Source of the DNA: Nocardia rhizosphaerihabitans
GTDB lineage: Bacteria > Actinomycetota > Actinomycetes > Mycobacteriales > Mycobacteriaceae
NCBI RefSeq assembly: GCF_014646295.1
Contig: NZ_BMNE01000001.1
Span: forward strand, 1,240,001-1,304,000
Length of the DNA: 64,000 bases
Direction of reading: 5' to 3'
Part shown: positions 46,816-57,414 of the stretch, one piece after another
Layout: each line of letters begins with the position of its first letter
Numbering within the stretch: the first letter of the stretch is position 1
Made by a program: the position numbers and the translations under genes
Notes under the pieces: generated by a model
Seen by the model: only the letters and a program-made list of their open reading frames with translations
What the model was told of the DNA's origin: nothing
Database searches by the model: none

Positions 46816-47496
46816 ATGCGTCCGCACACCGTGCACGCCGTGATGGCGGTCAAGCACATCGATCGGGCCAAGAGCAGGCTGGCCGACGTGCTGACTCCCG
46901 AGCAGCGCGGGCAGCTCGTGCTGGCCATGTTCGCCGACACCGTCGTGGCGACGACCGCCGTGCCCGAGGTGTTGTCGCTGACCGTCGTCACTCCGGATCC
47001 ACTCGTGGCCACCCGCGCCCGCGAGCTCGGCGCGCACGTGCTCGACGAGCCGGTGGGCACCGACGATCCGCTCAACACCGCCCTGGCCGCGGGCGCCGCC
47101 GACGTGCGCGACCGGCACGGCCCCGCCCATCTGCTGGCTCTGCAGGCCGATCTCCCGGCCCTGCGCCCGGCGGAACTAGCCGACCTGCTGACGGTCGCGC
47201 CGGACGGAATTCGCTCGGTCGTGATCGATCACACCGGCACCGGCACGGCGGCATTACTGGTCCGCGACACCACCGCCGCACTGAATCCGCGTTTCGGCGC
47301 CGACTCCGCCCGCGCCCACCGCGACGACGGCGCACACCCCCTCTCCGGGCACTGGCCCGGCCTGCGCTGCGACGTCGACACCCCCGCCGACCTCGATACC
47401 GTCCGTTCTCTCGGGGTCGGCGCGCACACCGCGCGCACGCTCCGCGCATTCGGGCTGCCCGCGAGGATCGGTGACTCCGTTCGCACCGTGTGCTAG
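46816..47496 (+). CDS. fbiD: Phosphoenolpyruvate guanylyltransferase (coenzyme F420 biosynthesis)
   Basis: A 226-residue CofC/FbiD-type nucleotidyltransferase. [18 protein letters not shown] is the GTP-binding start with the catalytic Lys/Arg, [18 protein letters not shown] holds the metal-binding Asp, and [15 protein letters not shown] is the closing motif. FbiD of mycobacteria uses GTP and phosphoenolpyruvate to make the activated precursor for F420. Synteny (gpsA-fbiD-ppk) matches Rv2982c-Rv2984. ATG at 46816 behind GGAAGGA. The presence of F420 chemistry in the host is therefore expected. Confidence 0.93.
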   Translation: MRPHTVHAVMAVKHIDRAKSRLADVLTPEQRGQLVLAMFADTVVATTAVPEVLSLTVVTPDPLVATRARELGAHVLDEPVGTDDPLNTALAAGAADVRDRHGPAHLLALQADLPALRPAELADLLTVAPDGIRSVVIDHTGTGTAALLVRDTTAALNPRFGADSARAHRDDGAHPLSGHWPGLRCDVDTPADLDTVRSLGVGAHTARTLRAFGLPARIGDSVRTVC

Positions 47497-47579
47497 CCGA
47501 TCGCCGCAATCGGTTCACATCCGACGAACCGGTCGGTGTCATGCTGCGAACTGCCCGCTACCTAGGGGATGATTGATGC

Positions 47580-49736
47580 GTGAGCGACACGGAAACCATC
47601 AAGCAACAGCCCCCGATTTCCCCGCCACCTGCGGCCGCCATCGCCTCGGGCGGTGACACCACCTCGCAGCGATTGCCCCGGGATCGCTACCTCAACCGCG
47701 AACTGAGCTGGCTCGACTTCAACGCCCGGGTACTCGCCCTCGCTGAGGACGCCTCCCTGCCGCTGCTCGAACGCGCCAAGTTCCTGGCGATTTTCGCCTC
47801 GAACCTCGACGAGTTCTACATGGTCCGGGTCGCCGGGCTCAAGCGCCGCGCCGAGACCGGTCTGTCGGTGCGCTCTGCCGACGGCCGCTCACCGTCGGAA
47901 CAGCTGGAGATGATCACCGCGCGCGCCCAGGAACTCGCCGAGCGCCACGCCAATGTCTTCCTCGACGACGTCGATCCGGCGCTGGCCACCGAGGGCATCG
48001 ACATCATCGGCTGGGCCGATCTCGACGACGATGAGCGCCAGCGCCTTTCGGGCTACTTCACCGACCAGGTCTTTCCGGTGCTCACCCCGCTGGCCGTCGA
48101 CCCCGCGCACCCGTTCCCCTACATCTCCGGCCTGAGCCTCAACCTCGCCGTGACGGTGAAGGACGCAGGCACCGGCGGTGAGCATTTCGCTCGCGTGAAG
48201 GTGCCCGACAACGTCGACCGGTTCGTCCGTGTCCGGCGCACCGCGGCGCCGTCGGCGATCGCGGCGTTCCTGCCGATGGAAGACCTCATCGCCGCGCACC
48301 TGGATCTGCTGTTCCCCGGTCTGACCGTGGTGGAGACGCATTCGTTCCGGATCACCCGCAACGCCGACTTCGAGGTCGACGAGGACCGTGACGAAGACCT
48401 GCTGCAGGCGATGGAACGCGAACTCGCCCGCCGCCGTTTCGGCAAGCCGGTGCGGCTCGAGGTCTCCGACGACATGACCGAGCACATGCTGGAGTTGCTA
48501 CTACGTGAGCTCGAGGTCGACCCCGCCGACGTGATCCAAGTTCCCGGACTGCTCGACCTGTCCTGCCTCTGGCAGGTCTACGGCGTCGACCGCCCCGATC
48601 TCAAGGACGCGCCGTATGTCCCGGCCACCCCGGCGGCCTTCGGCGAGCGCGAGACTCCGCGCAATGTCTTCGCCGCGCTGCGCGAGGGCGACGTGCTGGT
48701 GCACCACCCCTACGACTCGTTCTCCACCAGCGTGCAGCGCTTCATCGAGCAGGCCGCGGCCGACCCGCAGGTGCTGGCGATCAAGCAGACGCTGTACCGC
48801 ACCTCCGGTGACTCCCCCATCATCAACGCGCTGATCGAGGCCGCCGAGGCGGGCAAGCAGGTCGTCGCGCTGGTCGAGATCAAGGCCCGCTTCGACGAGC
48901 AGGCCAACATCAAATGGGCGCGCGCACTGGAGCAGGCGGGCGTGCACGTGGTCTACGGCCTCATCGGCCTCAAGACCCACTGCAAGACCTGCCTCGTGGT
49001 GCGCCGCGAAGGCTCGACCATCCGCCGCTACTGCCACATCGGCACCGGCAACTACAACCCGAAGACCGCGCGTCTGTACGAGGACGTCGGATTGTTCACG
49101 GCCGCACCGGAAATCGGTGCCGACCTGACCGACCTGTTCAATTCGCTGACCGGTTACTCCCGCAAGGACGACTACCGCAATCTGATGGTCGCCCCGCTCG
49201 GCGTGCGGGCGGGCATCATCGATCGGATCGACCGCGAGATCGAACTGGCCAGGGAGGGATTCGACGCGCGGATCCGGATCAAGGCCAACGCGATCGTCGA
49301 CGAGCAGATCATCGACGCGCTGTACCGAGCGTCCCAGGCCGGGGTTCCGGTGCAGATCGTGGTGCGCGGCATCTGCGGCCTTCGCCCCGGCGTGGCGGGC
49401 CTGAGCGAGAACATCGAGGTGCGCTCGATTCTGGGCCGCTTCCTCGAGCACTCCCGGGTGATCGAGTTCGGCGCGCAGGAACAGACCTGGATCGGCAGCG
49501 CCGACATGATGCACCGCAACCTCGACCGCCGCGTGGAGGTCATGGTGCAGGTGAAGGATCCGCGCCTGGTCGAACAGCTCGCCATGGTGTTCGATTCGGC
49601 GCTGGACCCGATGACGCGCTGCTGGGTGCTCGGTCCCGACGGCACCTGGCAGGCCAGCCCGACCGCACCCGACGCCAGTCAGGTGCGCGACCACCAGCAG
49701 TTCCTCATGCGGCTGCGTCGCCCCGATCAGCCGTGA
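47580..49736 (+). CDS. ppk: Polyphosphate kinase 1
   Basis: A 718-residue PPK1 that polymerises inorganic polyphosphate from ATP. It has the N-terminal [16 protein letters not shown], the phospho-acceptor His in [23 protein letters not shown] (His about 486), and the PLD-like C2 domain with [10 protein letters not shown] and [13 protein letters not shown]. The start is GTG at 47580; the TAGGGG upstream is too distant for a normal Shine-Dalgarno sequence. Its TGA overlaps the mutT1 GTG by four bases. Confidence 0.97.
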   Translation: MSDTETIKQQPPISPPPAAAIASGGDTTSQRLPRDRYLNRELSWLDFNARVLALAEDASLPLLERAKFLAIFASNLDEFYMVRVAGLKRRAETGLSVRSADGRSPSEQLEMITARAQELAERHANVFLDDVDPALATEGIDIIGWADLDDDERQRLSGYFTDQVFPVLTPLAVDPAHPFPYISGLSLNLAVTVKDAGTGGEHFARVKVPDNVDRFVRVRRTAAPSAIAAFLPMEDLIAAHLDLLFPGLTVVETHSFRITRNADFEVDEDRDEDLLQAMERELARRRFGKPVRLEVSDDMTEHMLELLLRELEVDPADVIQVPGLLDLSCLWQVYGVDRPDLKDAPYVPATPAAFGERETPRNVFAALREGDVLVHHPYDSFSTSVQRFIEQAAADPQVLAIKQTLYRTSGDSPIINALIEAAEAGKQVVALVEIKARFDEQANIKWARALEQAGVHVVYGLIGLKTHCKTCLVVRREGSTIRRYCHIGTGNYNPKTARLYEDVGLFTAAPEIGADLTDLFNSLTGYSRKDDYRNLMVAPLGVRAGIIDRIDREIELAREGFDARIRIKANAIVDEQIIDALYRASQAGVPVQIVVRGICGLRPGVAGLSENIEVRSILGRFLEHSRVIEFGAQEQTWIGSADMMHRNLDRRVEVMVQVKDPRLVEQLAMVFDSALDPMTRCWVLGPDGTWQASPTAPDASQVRDHQQFLMRLRRPDQP

Positions 49737-50677
49737 CCAAGGAAAAGCACAAGTCCATGCGTGATCCCAGAGTGCGGCCCAACATCCATGCCGCGGGCGC
49801 GGTCCTGTGGCGCGAGGGCGCCGCTGGGCCGGAAATCGCCGTGATCCACCGGCCCAAATACGGCGACTGGTCGCTGCCCAAGGGCAAGCTCGACCCCGGC
49901 GAGACCCCGATCGTCGCCGCGGTCCGCGAGGTCGGCGAGGAAACCGGCCTGCCGTGCACGCTCGGGCGCTATCTCGGGCACGTCACCTATCCGATCCCCG
50001 GCCACCGTCAGCTCAAGCGGGTCGACTACTGGGCCGCCGAGGCCGCGGCCGGTGAGTTCGCCGTCAACGCCGAAGTCGACCAGCTGCGCTGGTTCCCGCT
50101 CGACCAGGTGATGGATCAGCTGTCGTATCCGATGGACCGCCAGGTCGTACGGATGTTCGCCCGGCTGCCCGCGAGGACGAACACGGTGCTGCTGGTGCGC
50201 CACGCCAAGGCGGGCAAGCGCGCGCGCTTCGACGGACCCGACGAGTTGCGCCCGCTCGAGCCCGCGGGCGAGCAGCAGGCGAAGGCATTGGCACCGATTC
50301 TGCTGGCGTTCGGCGCATCCGAGATCCATTCGGCCGATCCGCTGCGCTGTATCCAAACCGTGACACCGTTGGCGGAACAGTTGAACGCCGAAATCAATTG
50401 CGAGCCAATGTTTTCCGAGCAAGGTTACGATTCAGCGAAAAGTGCGGCACGGCAACGATTTCTGTCTTTGGTAACAGATCGGGGTGTCCCGGTGGTGTGC
50501 AGTCAGGGCGAGGTGATTCCCGATCTGGTGCAGTGGCTCGCGCAGCGCAGCGAGCTCACGCTGCCCCCTGCCCGCAATCGCAAGGGCAGCGTCTGGGCAT
50601 TGTCGTTCGTCGAGGACCGATTGGTCGCCGCCGACCATATGGACCGCTCGCTGTCGACGGGCATCGTCACCGCCTGA
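49733..50677 (+). CDS. mutT1: MutT1-type Nudix hydrolase fused to a histidine phosphatase domain
   Basis: A 314-residue two-domain protein. The Nudix box lies in [22 protein letters not shown] (about residues 60-80, preceding GDWSLPKG); the C-terminal histidine-phosphatase domain begins [11 protein letters not shown] (RHG-type motif, catalytic His about 158). Mycobacterial MutT1 with the same architecture hydrolyses 8-oxo-dGTP and diadenosine polyphosphates. The start is GTG at 49733, overlapping the ppk stop (GTGA); an in-frame ATG at 49757 is the alternative. Its frame extends far upstream as a shadow of ppk. Confidence 0.94.
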   Translation: MTKEKHKSMRDPRVRPNIHAAGAVLWREGAAGPEIAVIHRPKYGDWSLPKGKLDPGETPIVAAVREVGEETGLPCTLGRYLGHVTYPIPGHRQLKRVDYWAAEAAAGEFAVNAEVDQLRWFPLDQVMDQLSYPMDRQVVRMFARLPARTNTVLLVRHAKAGKRARFDGPDELRPLEPAGEQQAKALAPILLAFGASEIHSADPLRCIQTVTPLAEQLNAEINCEPMFSEQGYDSAKSAARQRFLSLVTDRGVPVVCSQGEVIPDLVQWLAQRSELTLPPARNRKGSVWALSFVEDRLVAADHMDRSLSTGIVTA

Positions 50678-50706
50678 GCACCACCTGAGTACCACCAAAC
50701 AGCCGA

Positions 50707-50732
50707 AACGGCCCCGGTTTCCCGGGGCCGTT
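50707..50732. terminator. Bidirectional terminator between mutT1 and hupB
   Basis: AACGGCCCCGG (50707-50717) pairs perfectly with CCGGGGCCGTT (50722-50732) around a TTTC loop, with TTCTC following on the plus strand. It serves the convergent mutT1 and hupB genes. Confidence 0.88.
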
Positions 50733-50798
50733 CTCGGTCCAGTGGTGGGTGATGCGGCCTACGTGCACATTCCCCGACCTGATCCCGCTGCGGCGGGA

Positions 50799-51455
50799 TC
50801 AACGAGCACGACGGGTGGCTGTCTTCTTCGCAGCAGTCTTCTTCGCGGGGGCCTTCTTGGCGGCCGTGGTCTTGGCGGCGGTGGTCTTCTTGGCCGCCGT
50901 GACCTTCTTCGCCGGCGCCTTCTTGGCCGCAGTCACTTTCTTTGCCGCCGTGGTCTTCTTGGCGGCGGTGGTCTTCTTCGCTGCCGCCGTCGTGGTCTTC
51001 TTGGCGGCGGGTGCCTTGGTGGCTGCCTTACGGGCGGTGGTCTTGGCCGGACCCTTCGACGGCGTCGCCTTCTTGGCGGCGGTCTTCTTGGCCGCCGTCT
51101 TCTTGGCTGCCGCCTTCTTCGCCGCCACCGGGGCGTTCACGCCACGCTTGACGGCGGGGCCGGACGCGGCCAGCTTCTGCTTGCCCGCGATCACCGCCTT
51201 GAACTGAGCGCCCGGCCGGAAGGCAGGCACCGAAGTCGCCTTCACCTTCACGGTTTCACCGGTACGCGGGTTACGGGCAACCCTGGGGGCACGCTTGCGC
51301 TGTTCGAACACACCGAATCCGGTGATGGTGACGCTTTGACCTTTGTGCACGGCACGGACGATGGTGTCGACCACGTTCTCGACAGCCGCAGTAGCCGTGC
51401 GCCTGTCCGTACCCAACTTTTCGGTCAGAACGTCGATCAGTTCCGCCTTGTTCAT
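50799..51455 (-). CDS. hupB: HU-type nucleoid protein with a long Lys/Ala-rich tail
   Basis: A 218-residue HupB. Residues 1-90 form a normal HU domain ([55 protein letters not shown]). The remaining ~125 residues are AAKK / PAKK / TTAAKK repeats, like eukaryotic H1 tails and mycobacterial HupB. The tail is encoded by imperfect short DNA repeats (ACCTTCTT/CTTGGCGGC on the plus strand) between about 50810 and 51130. It compacts DNA and influences growth and stress. ATG behind GGAGGA; a plausible promoter (TTGCTC-18-TACCTA) lies in the upstream 157 bases. Confidence 0.96.
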   Translation of the reverse strand: MNKAELIDVLTEKLGTDRRTATAAVENVVDTIVRAVHKGQSVTITGFGVFEQRKRAPRVARNPRTGETVKVKATSVPAFRPGAQFKAVIAGKQKLAASGPAVKRGVNAPVAAKKAAAKKTAAKKTAAKKATPSKGPAKTTARKAATKAPAAKKTTTAAAKKTTAAKKTTAAKKVTAAKKAPAKKVTAAKKTTAAKTTAAKKAPAKKTAAKKTATRRAR

Positions 51456-51612
51456 TGAATCCTCCGCAGACTAATGGCCCGTCGTCGGACCGACTAGGTA
51501 CCACGGTAAACCCAGTTTGAGCAAGAGTCTATGTGCCACGCCAAAATTCATGTGGTTTAGCACACGTCCAGCTACCGCCCCCAGGGGATGCGCTGCCAAT
51601 CGCCGCTGGTGA

Positions 51613-52221
51613 TTACGCTTGCGAAATAGGCTCCGGCAGCGTCACGGGTTTCCATGACGGCCTTCCCTTTTCGAAGTCGCCGATGACGTCGGCCTGGCGC
51701 AACGTCAGGCCGATGTCGTCCAAACCCTCCAGCAGACGCCACCGGGTGTAGTCGTCAATATCGAACGGCAACACGACGGTTCCCGCCGTCACAGTGCGCG
51801 CGGTCAGGTCGACAACCAATTCCAGGCCGGGCTGTTCCTCCATCAGCTTCCACAGCATTTCGACATCGTTCTGTGACATCTGCGCGGCCAACAGGCCGCC
51901 CTTGCCCGCATTCCCACGGAAGATGTCGGCGAAACGCGACGAGATGACCACCCGAAAGCCGTAGTCCGACAGCGCCCACACCGCGTGCTCACGCGAGGAA
52001 CCGGTGCCGAAATCCGGTCCGGCCACCAGAACACTGCCGTGACGGTAGGGCTCGGTGTTCAGAATGAAGTCCGGATCGGCCCGCCAACCGGCGAACAGGC
52101 CGTCCTCGAAACCCGTGCGGGTCACCCGCTTCAGGTAAACGGCGGGGATGATCTGGTCGGTGTCGACATTGGACCGGCGCAGCGGGACCCCGATGCCTTT
52201 GTGAACAGTGAAGGCTTCCAT
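51613..52221 (-). CDS. leuD: 3-isopropylmalate dehydratase small subunit
   Basis: A 202-residue LeuD, which with LeuC isomerises 2- to 3-isopropylmalate in leucine synthesis. It carries the swivel-domain features [17 protein letters not shown] and [19 protein letters not shown]. The ATG is at 52219-52221, 34 bases after leuC, so leuCD is an operon. The reading frame beyond that start overlaps leuC and is not coding. Confidence 0.97.
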   Translation of the reverse strand: MEAFTVHKGIGVPLRRSNVDTDQIIPAVYLKRVTRTGFEDGLFAGWRADPDFILNTEPYRHGSVLVAGPDFGTGSSREHAVWALSDYGFRVVISSRFADIFRGNAGKGGLLAAQMSQNDVEMLWKLMEEQPGLELVVDLTARTVTAGTVVLPFDIDDYTRWRLLEGLDDIGLTLRQADVIGDFEKGRPSWKPVTLPEPISQA

Positions 52222-52255
52222 AACGATTCTCCTTCGATCGTGGTGGTCGGGGCGC

Positions 52256-53680
52256 TCAGGCCAGATCGGCGGGCGAGGACAGGGTTCCGCGGACCGCGGT
52301 GGCGGCGGCCACCAGCGGCGAGACCAGGTGGGTACGGCCACCCTTGCCCTGCCTGCCTTCGAAATTGCGGTTCGAGGTGGACGCGCAGCGCTGGCCCGGC
52401 TCGAGCTGATCGGGATTCATGCCCAGGCACATCGAGCAGCCCGCCTGGCGCCATTCCGCGCCCGCGGCGGTGAAAATCTCGCCGAGTCCTTCTTTTTCCG
52501 CCTGCGCGCGCACCTTCATCGACCCGGGTACGACCAGCATTCGCACGCCGTCGGCGACGTGGCGTCCCTTCAAAACATCGGCGACGGCACGCAAATCCTC
52601 GATCCGGCCGTTGGTGCAGGAACCGACGAATACGGTGTCCACGCTGACCTCACGCAGCGGCATTCCCGGCGTCAGGTCCATGTAGCGCAACGCCTTCTCG
52701 GCGGCGTCGCGCTCGCTCTCGTCGGCCATCTGGGCCGGATCCGGCACGTTCGCGCCCAGCGGCAGGCCCTGGCCCGGGTTGGTGCCCCAGGTGACGAACG
52801 GGGTGAGCTTGTTCGCGTCGATATGGACCTCGGCGTCGAAAACCGCGCCCTCGTCGGTCTTCAGCGCCTCCCAGGCGGCCACCGCGGCGTCCCAGTCGCC
52901 GCCCTGCGGCGCGTGCGGGCGGCCCTTCAGGAATTCGTAGGTCACCTCGTCCGGGGCGATCATGCCCGCACGAGCGCCCGCTTCGATGGACATGTTGCAG
53001 ATCGTCATCCGCGCTTCCATCGACAGCTTGCGGATCGCCTCGCCGCGGTACTCCAGCACATAGCCCTGGCCGCCGCCGGTGCCGATCTGGGCGATCACGG
53101 CCAGGATCAGGTCCTTGCTCGTGACGCCGGGCGCCAATTCGCCGTCGACGGTGATGGCCATCGTCTTGAACGGGCGCAGCGACAGCGTCTGGGTGGCCAG
53201 CACGTGCTCGACCTCGCTGGTGCCGATGCCCATCGCCAGCGCGCCGAACGCGCCGTGGGTGGAGGTGTGGCTGTCGCCGCACACCACGGTCATGCCCGGC
53301 TGGGTCAGGCCCAGCTGCGGGCCGACCACGTGCACGATGCCCTGCTCGACATCGCCCATCGGGTGCAGGCGGACACCGAACTCGGCGCAGTTGCGGCGCA
53401 GCGTCTCCACCTGGGTGCGCGAGATGGGGTCGGCGATCGGCTTGTCGATGTCGGCGGTGGGGACGTTGTGGTCCTCGGTGGCGATGGTGAGATCAGGCCT
53501 GCGCACCGGTCGGCCCGCCGCGCGGAGCCCGTCGAAGGCCTGCGGGCTGGTCACCTCGTGCACGAGGTGCAGATCGATGTAGATCAGGTCGGGTTCACGG
53601 GAGGAACCTTCGCCGGCACCGGTAGTGACGACGTGCTGTTCCCACACCTTCTCGGCCAGTGTGCGGGCGCGCTCGGCCAT
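52256..53680 (-). CDS. leuC: 3-isopropylmalate dehydratase large subunit
   Basis: A 474-residue LeuC with the aconitase-family Fe-S cysteines in [13 protein letters not shown] and [11 protein letters not shown], plus [20 protein letters not shown] and the start [14 protein letters not shown] at 53678-53680 behind AAAGGTGA. It is divergent from an IclR-type leucine regulator, and an operator palindrome lies between them. In-frame extensions upstream overlap that regulator and are shadows. Confidence 0.97.
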   Translation of the reverse strand: MAERARTLAEKVWEQHVVTTGAGEGSSREPDLIYIDLHLVHEVTSPQAFDGLRAAGRPVRRPDLTIATEDHNVPTADIDKPIADPISRTQVETLRRNCAEFGVRLHPMGDVEQGIVHVVGPQLGLTQPGMTVVCGDSHTSTHGAFGALAMGIGTSEVEHVLATQTLSLRPFKTMAITVDGELAPGVTSKDLILAVIAQIGTGGGQGYVLEYRGEAIRKLSMEARMTICNMSIEAGARAGMIAPDEVTYEFLKGRPHAPQGGDWDAAVAAWEALKTDEGAVFDAEVHIDANKLTPFVTWGTNPGQGLPLGANVPDPAQMADESERDAAEKALRYMDLTPGMPLREVSVDTVFVGSCTNGRIEDLRAVADVLKGRHVADGVRMLVVPGSMKVRAQAEKEGLGEIFTAAGAEWRQAGCSMCLGMNPDQLEPGQRCASTSNRNFEGRQGKGGRTHLVSPLVAAATAVRGTLSSPADLA

Positions 53681-53713
53681 GGCTTGATCACCTTTCGATG
53701 GACATACTTGGTA

Positions 53714-53728
53714 TCTCAACATATGAGA
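53714..53728. promoter_or_regulatory. Palindromic operator between leuCD and the IclR-type regulator
   Basis: TCTCAACATATGAGA at 53714-53728 contains the perfect half-sites TCTCA/TGAGA with a 5-base spacer. It lies 34 bases upstream of leuC and 16 upstream of the divergent regulator start, where it could control both. A closely matching 15-mer is found at 57369-57383, in front of the MFS gene. Identification as the LtbR/NdgR site is inferred. Confidence 0.7.
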
Positions 53729-53743
53729 AGTTAGTATCGTTCT

Positions 53744-54445
53744 ATGAGACAGCATAGCGGTATCGGTGTCCTCGACAAAGCCGTGGCGGTGCTCTACGCC
53801 GTCGCGGACGAGCCATGCGGTCTCAACGACCTGTGCACCCGCACCGGCCTGCCCCGCGCCACGGCGCACCGGCTGGCGGTCGGGCTGGAGACGCACCGGC
53901 TGCTGGCACGTGACGGCAACGGGCTGTGGCGTCCAGGCCCCGCGCTCACCGAACTGTCCGCAGGGGCCGCCGATCCACTGGTGGAGGCCGCAGGGACCAT
54001 TCTGCCCCGTCTGCGGGAGATCACCGGCGAGAGTGTCCAGTTGTACTGCCGCGACGGGCACGCGCGCGTCTGCGTGGCCGCGCTGGAGCCGCCCGTCGGC
54101 CTGCGCGACACCGTGCCGGTCGGCTCCCGGCTCCCGCTCACCGCGGGCTCGGCGGCCAAGGTGCTGCTGGCGTGGGCCGATCCCGAACTGCAGCGCACGG
54201 TCCTGGCCGACGCGGTGTTCGGCGATCGCGCGCTGGCCGAGGTCCGCAAGCGGGGGTGGGCGCAGAGCGCAGCGGAACGCGCACAGGGCGTGGCGAGCGT
54301 CTCGGCGCCGGTGCGCGACACGGCGGGCCTCGTGGTGGCCGCGGTGTCGGTCTCGGGTCCGATCGACCGGATGGGCAGGCGGCCGGGCGCGCGCTGGGCC
54401 GCCGATCTGGTCGCCGCCGCCGAGGCACTGCACAAGCGGCTGTAA
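53744..54445 (+). CDS. IclR-family regulator, NdgR/LtbR type
   Basis: A 233-residue IclR protein: an N-terminal winged helix ([17 protein letters not shown] ... [26 protein letters not shown], about 5-60) and an IclR effector domain ([47 protein letters not shown]). Divergent position from leuCD is characteristic of LtbR of corynebacteria and NdgR of Streptomyces, which control leucine biosynthesis; M. tuberculosis Rv2989 is the positional equivalent. It should repress leuCD (and probably itself) through the palindrome between the genes. Confidence 0.9.
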   Translation: MRQHSGIGVLDKAVAVLYAVADEPCGLNDLCTRTGLPRATAHRLAVGLETHRLLARDGNGLWRPGPALTELSAGAADPLVEAAGTILPRLREITGESVQLYCRDGHARVCVAALEPPVGLRDTVPVGSRLPLTAGSAAKVLLAWADPELQRTVLADAVFGDRALAEVRKRGWAQSAAERAQGVASVSAPVRDTAGLVVAAVSVSGPIDRMGRRPGARWAADLVAAAEALHKRL

Positions 54446-54452
54446 AACGAAG

Positions 54453-54484
54453 AAGACCCCCGGTCGAATTCGACCGGGGGTCTT
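54453..54484. terminator. Bidirectional terminator after the IclR-type gene
   Basis: A perfect 32-base palindrome from AAGACCCCCGG to CCGGGGGTCTT, centred on GAATTC (54453-54484), begins seven bases after the regulator's stop codon, with TCTTTG following. It separates the regulator from the tRNA genes on the opposite strand. Confidence 0.88.
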
Positions 54485-54490
54485 TCTTTG

Positions 54491-54563
54491 TAGCCCCGAC
54501 GGGATTTGAACCCGCGCTACCGCCTTGAGAGGGCGGCGTCCTAGGCCGCTAGACGACGGGGCC
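54491..54563 (-). tRNA. tRNA-Glu (CUC anticodon)
   Basis: A 73-base cloverleaf on the minus strand: acceptor GGCCCCG pairs with CGGGGCT, discriminator A, T-loop GGTTCAAATCC. The anticodon arm CCGCC / GGCGG has loop CTCTCAA, giving anticodon CTC (54527-54529), which reads GAG. No CCA is encoded. Proximity to gltX is conserved in M. tuberculosis. Confidence 0.95.
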
Positions 54564-54591
54564 AGGACGATCTCACCGAAGTGAAACCTTG

Positions 54592-54663
54592 CTGGGGTAC
54601 CAGGACTCGAACCTAGAATGGCTGAACCAGAATCAGCTGTGTTGCCAATTACACCATACCCCA
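54592..54663 (-). tRNA. tRNA-Gln (CUG anticodon)
   Basis: A 72-base cloverleaf on the minus strand: acceptor TGGGGTA pairs with TACCCCA, discriminator G, T-arm GGTTCGAGTCC. The anticodon arm GCTGA / TCAGC has loop TTCTGGT, giving anticodon CTG (54628-54630), which reads CAG. In actinobacteria GltX commonly also charges tRNA-Gln with Glu for later amidation, so sitting beside gltX is fitting (known biology). Confidence 0.95.
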
Positions 54664-54809
54664 AGGATGGAAACGCTCGGCCTTCGTCTCACCGGCTGGT
54701 TGTCGGTGTTGCGAGGCCGTGTTCCGCGGCGAGAAGAAGATTACCAAACACAGTGGGGTAAACTACAAATCGCCTGGTCAGAAGCCCATTTTTGGCTGTT
54801 TTGACCGTT

Positions 54810-54844
54810 CCGGGGCGGCTGCGATCCAGCCGCATCCGCCCCGG
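54810..54844 (-). terminator. gltX terminator hairpin
   Basis: CCGGGGCGG (54810-54818) and CCGCCCCGG (54836-54844) are reverse complements, with a second inner stem GCGGCTG/CAGCCGC in the loop region. It lies just after the gltX stop on the minus strand. The rest of 54664-54809 has no gene; it must hold the tRNA promoter. Confidence 0.75.
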
Positions 54845-54850
54845 ACGCAC

Positions 54851-56326
54851 TCACTGCGCGGCGGGCGCCCAGCCACGCGCGGCACGCAGCCGCGCGAGTG
54901 AGACCTCGCGGCCCAGCAGTTCCATCGACTCGTACAGCGGCGGGCTGATGTGCGAACCCGTCACCGCGACTCGCACCGGCGCGAACGCCTTACGCGGCTT
55001 GAGCCCCAGATCGTCGATCAGCGCCTTCTTCAGCGCCTCTTCCAGGGCGGGCGTCGTCCACTCGGCCAGCGGCTCCACGGCGGCGATCGCGGCGTCGAGC
55101 ACCGGATCGGCCTCGGCGCCCAGGTTCTTGCCGCCCGCGGCCTGGTCGATCGCGAACTCCGCGGGCTCGACGAACAGGAACTTCAGCAGGTCCCACGCGT
55201 CGCCGAGCACCACGATGCGAGTCTGGACGAGTTCGGCCGCGGCGAGGAAGGCCTTCTCGTCGATTTCGGCGCCGATATGACCCTGCGCGGTCAGGTACTC
55301 GCGCAAACGGTGGCCGAAATCACCCGGCTCGAGCAAACGAATCTGCTCGGCATTGATGGCGTCGGCTTTCTTCTGGTCGAAGCGGGCCGGATTCGAATTC
55401 ACCGTCGAAATGTCGAATGCCGCCACCATCTCCGCCATGGAGAACACGTCGCGGTCCTCGGCGATACTCCAGCCGAGCAGGGCCAGGTAATTCAGCAAAC
55501 CCTCGGGGATGAATCCGCGATCACGGTGGACGAACAGATTCGATTCCGGGTCGCGCTTGGACAGCTTCTTGTTGCCCTGGCCCATCACGAACGGCAGATG
55601 ACCGAACTCCGGGGTGAACTCCGCGACCCCGATACGCTGCAGCGCCGCGTACAACGCGAGCTGGCGCGGCGTCGAGGACAACAGGTCCTCACCACGCAGC
55701 ACATGGGTGATCTTCATCAACGCGTCGTCGACCGGATTCACCAATGTGTAGAGCGGATCGCCATTGCCGCGAGTGAGCGCGAAATCGGGCACGGTGCCGG
55801 CCTTGAAGGTGGTTTCACCGCGCACGAGATCGTTCCAGCCGAGATCTTCGTTCGGCATCCGCAACCGGATCACCGCCGGCCTGCCCTCGGCCTTGTAGGC
55901 CGCGATCTGCTCGGCGGACAGCTCACGGTCGAAATTGTCGTAACCGAGTTTCGGGTCACGACCGGCCGCGCGATGCCGGGCCTCGACCTCGTCCGGCGTC
56001 GAGAAGGATTCGTAGGCCTCGCCCGCCTCGACCAGCTTGCGCACGACCTCGAGGTGCTGATCGCGGCGCTGCGACTGCCGGTACGGCTCGTAGGGACCGC
56101 CGACCTCGGGGCCCTCGTCCCAGGTCAGGCCGAGCCAGCGCAGTGCGTCCAGGATCGCCCGGTAGGAATCCTCGGAATCGCGTGCGGCGTCGGTGTCTTC
56201 GATGCGGAAGACGAAGCTGCCGCCGTGGTGGCGCGCGTACGCCCAGTTGAACAGCGCCGTGCGGATCAGGCCGACGTGCGGCGTGCCGGTCGGCGACGGG
56301 CAGAAACGGACCCGTACTTCAGTCAT
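54851..56326 (-). CDS. gltX: Glutamyl-tRNA synthetase
   Basis: A 491-residue class I synthetase. The HIGH-equivalent is [21 protein letters not shown], and the KMSKS-equivalent is [13 protein letters not shown] (about residue 247). The anticodon-binding C-terminal domain is helical. ATG at 56324-56326. The two tRNA genes just downstream (Glu and Gln) are its expected substrates. Confidence 0.97.
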   Translation of the reverse strand: MTEVRVRFCPSPTGTPHVGLIRTALFNWAYARHHGGSFVFRIEDTDAARDSEDSYRAILDALRWLGLTWDEGPEVGGPYEPYRQSQRRDQHLEVVRKLVEAGEAYESFSTPDEVEARHRAAGRDPKLGYDNFDRELSAEQIAAYKAEGRPAVIRLRMPNEDLGWNDLVRGETTFKAGTVPDFALTRGNGDPLYTLVNPVDDALMKITHVLRGEDLLSSTPRQLALYAALQRIGVAEFTPEFGHLPFVMGQGNKKLSKRDPESNLFVHRDRGFIPEGLLNYLALLGWSIAEDRDVFSMAEMVAAFDISTVNSNPARFDQKKADAINAEQIRLLEPGDFGHRLREYLTAQGHIGAEIDEKAFLAAAELVQTRIVVLGDAWDLLKFLFVEPAEFAIDQAAGGKNLGAEADPVLDAAIAAVEPLAEWTTPALEEALKKALIDDLGLKPRKAFAPVRVAVTGSHISPPLYESMELLGREVSLARLRAARGWAPAAQ

Positions 56327-56344
56327 GACTCTCTCTCCGCGGTA

Positions 56345-57118
56345 TCAGCGCTTGGTGGCAACAGGATTGGTGAGGGTGCCGATGCCCTCGACGGTGACCG
56401 ACACGTTCTGCCCGGCCTGCAGCGGGCCGACGCCTTCCGGTGTGCCGGTGAGGATCACGTCACCGGGCAGCAGGGTCATCACGGTCGACACCCATTCGAC
56501 GATCTTGGGGATGTCGTGCAGGAACAGCGACGTGCGGCTGCGCTGGCGGACCTGCCCCTCGACCTCGGTGACGATCTCCAGATCGCTTGGATCCAGCGCG
56601 GTTTCGATCCACGGGCCGAGCGGGCAGAACGTGTCGTAACCCTTGGCCCTTGTCCACTGCCCGTCGTGGCGCTGCTGGTCGCGGGCGGTGACGTCGTTGG
56701 CGACGGTGTAGCCCAGGATGACCTCGGCGGCCTTGGCCGCAGGCACGTCCTTGCACGGGCGGCCGATGACCACAGCCAGCTCGCCCTCGTAGTCGACCTG
56801 AGAAGAGCTGGGCGGCAGGATGATCGGGGCGTTCGGGCCGACGATCGCGGTGTTGGGCTTCATGAAGATGACCGGGTCGGCCGGCGCCTCGCCGCCCATT
56901 TCGGCCGCGTGGGCGGCGTAGTTCTTGCCGATGCAGATCACCTTGCTCGCCAGGATCGGCGCCAGCAGGCGGACATCGGCCAGCGGCCAGCTCCGGCCGG
57001 TGAACGTCGGCGAGCCGAACGGGTGTTCGGCGATCTCCTTGGCGGTGGCATCGCTGCCGTCACCTTCGATGCTGACGAACGCGACTCCATCGGGACTGGC
57101 AACTCGACCTAAGCGCAT
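56345..57118 (-). CDS. Fumarylacetoacetate hydrolase family protein
   Basis: A 257-residue FAH-fold protein. Motifs: ICIGKNYAAHAAEMG, FMKPNTAIVGPNAPI, VDYEGELAVVIGR (metal-ligand Glu), GYTVANDVTARDQQ, GDVILTGTPEGVGPL. Family members hydrolyse or decarboxylate beta-diketone-type acids; the substrate is unknown. It precedes gltX by 18 bases on the same strand, the same pair as Rv2993c-Rv2992c in M. tuberculosis. ATG at 57116-57118 (MRLGRVA). Confidence 0.92.
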   Translation of the reverse strand: MRLGRVASPDGVAFVSIEGDGSDATAKEIAEHPFGSPTFTGRSWPLADVRLLAPILASKVICIGKNYAAHAAEMGGEAPADPVIFMKPNTAIVGPNAPIILPPSSSQVDYEGELAVVIGRPCKDVPAAKAAEVILGYTVANDVTARDQQRHDGQWTRAKGYDTFCPLGPWIETALDPSDLEIVTEVEGQVRQRSRTSLFLHDIPKIVEWVSTVMTLLPGDVILTGTPEGVGPLQAGQNVSVTVEGIGTLTNPVATKR

Positions 57119-57367
57119 GCCCGGGAGTCTATCGAGACGCGCCCACCTGCCCGAACGCGCCCGGGATGCGGGACGCGAGGAGTGATGCGCGCGCGGGCGG
57201 AGTGCGGCCAAGCTCACACCGGTGCGATTCGAAGCCACTGCCCGCCTACGGGATTCGCACTCCGCACCGTCGTCGCCGGTTGTGATCTGTCAGACACCGA
57301 ATCAGGAGGCGTCATTCTGCGGTCACGGGTGTACCGTGAACCCAGATGTTCACCACATGAGACATCA

Positions 57368-57384
57368 ATCTCAAATATTGAGAT
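57368..57384. promoter_or_regulatory. Palindromic operator upstream of the MFS transporter
   Basis: ATCTCAA-ATA-TTGAGAT at 57368-57384 is a perfect 7-base dyad with a 3-base spacer, 31 bases upstream of the GTG start. Its 15-base core (57369-57383) matches the leuCD operator at 53714-53728 at most positions (identical TCTCAA and TGAGA ends). The remainder of the ~296-base FAH/MFS divergent region shows nothing else I can name. Confidence 0.7.
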
Positions 57385-57414
57385 GCAATCGTGCAATCCG
57401 GCGAGGTGAGAATC

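Noticed and set aside
48914..49732. N-terminal extension of the mutT1 frame
   Set aside because: It is a shadow of ppk; the Nudix homology begins after 49757.
50810..51130. Short repeats resembling a CRISPR-like array
   Set aside because: They encode the AAKK/PAKK tail of HupB in frame; no constant spacer length and no cas genes.
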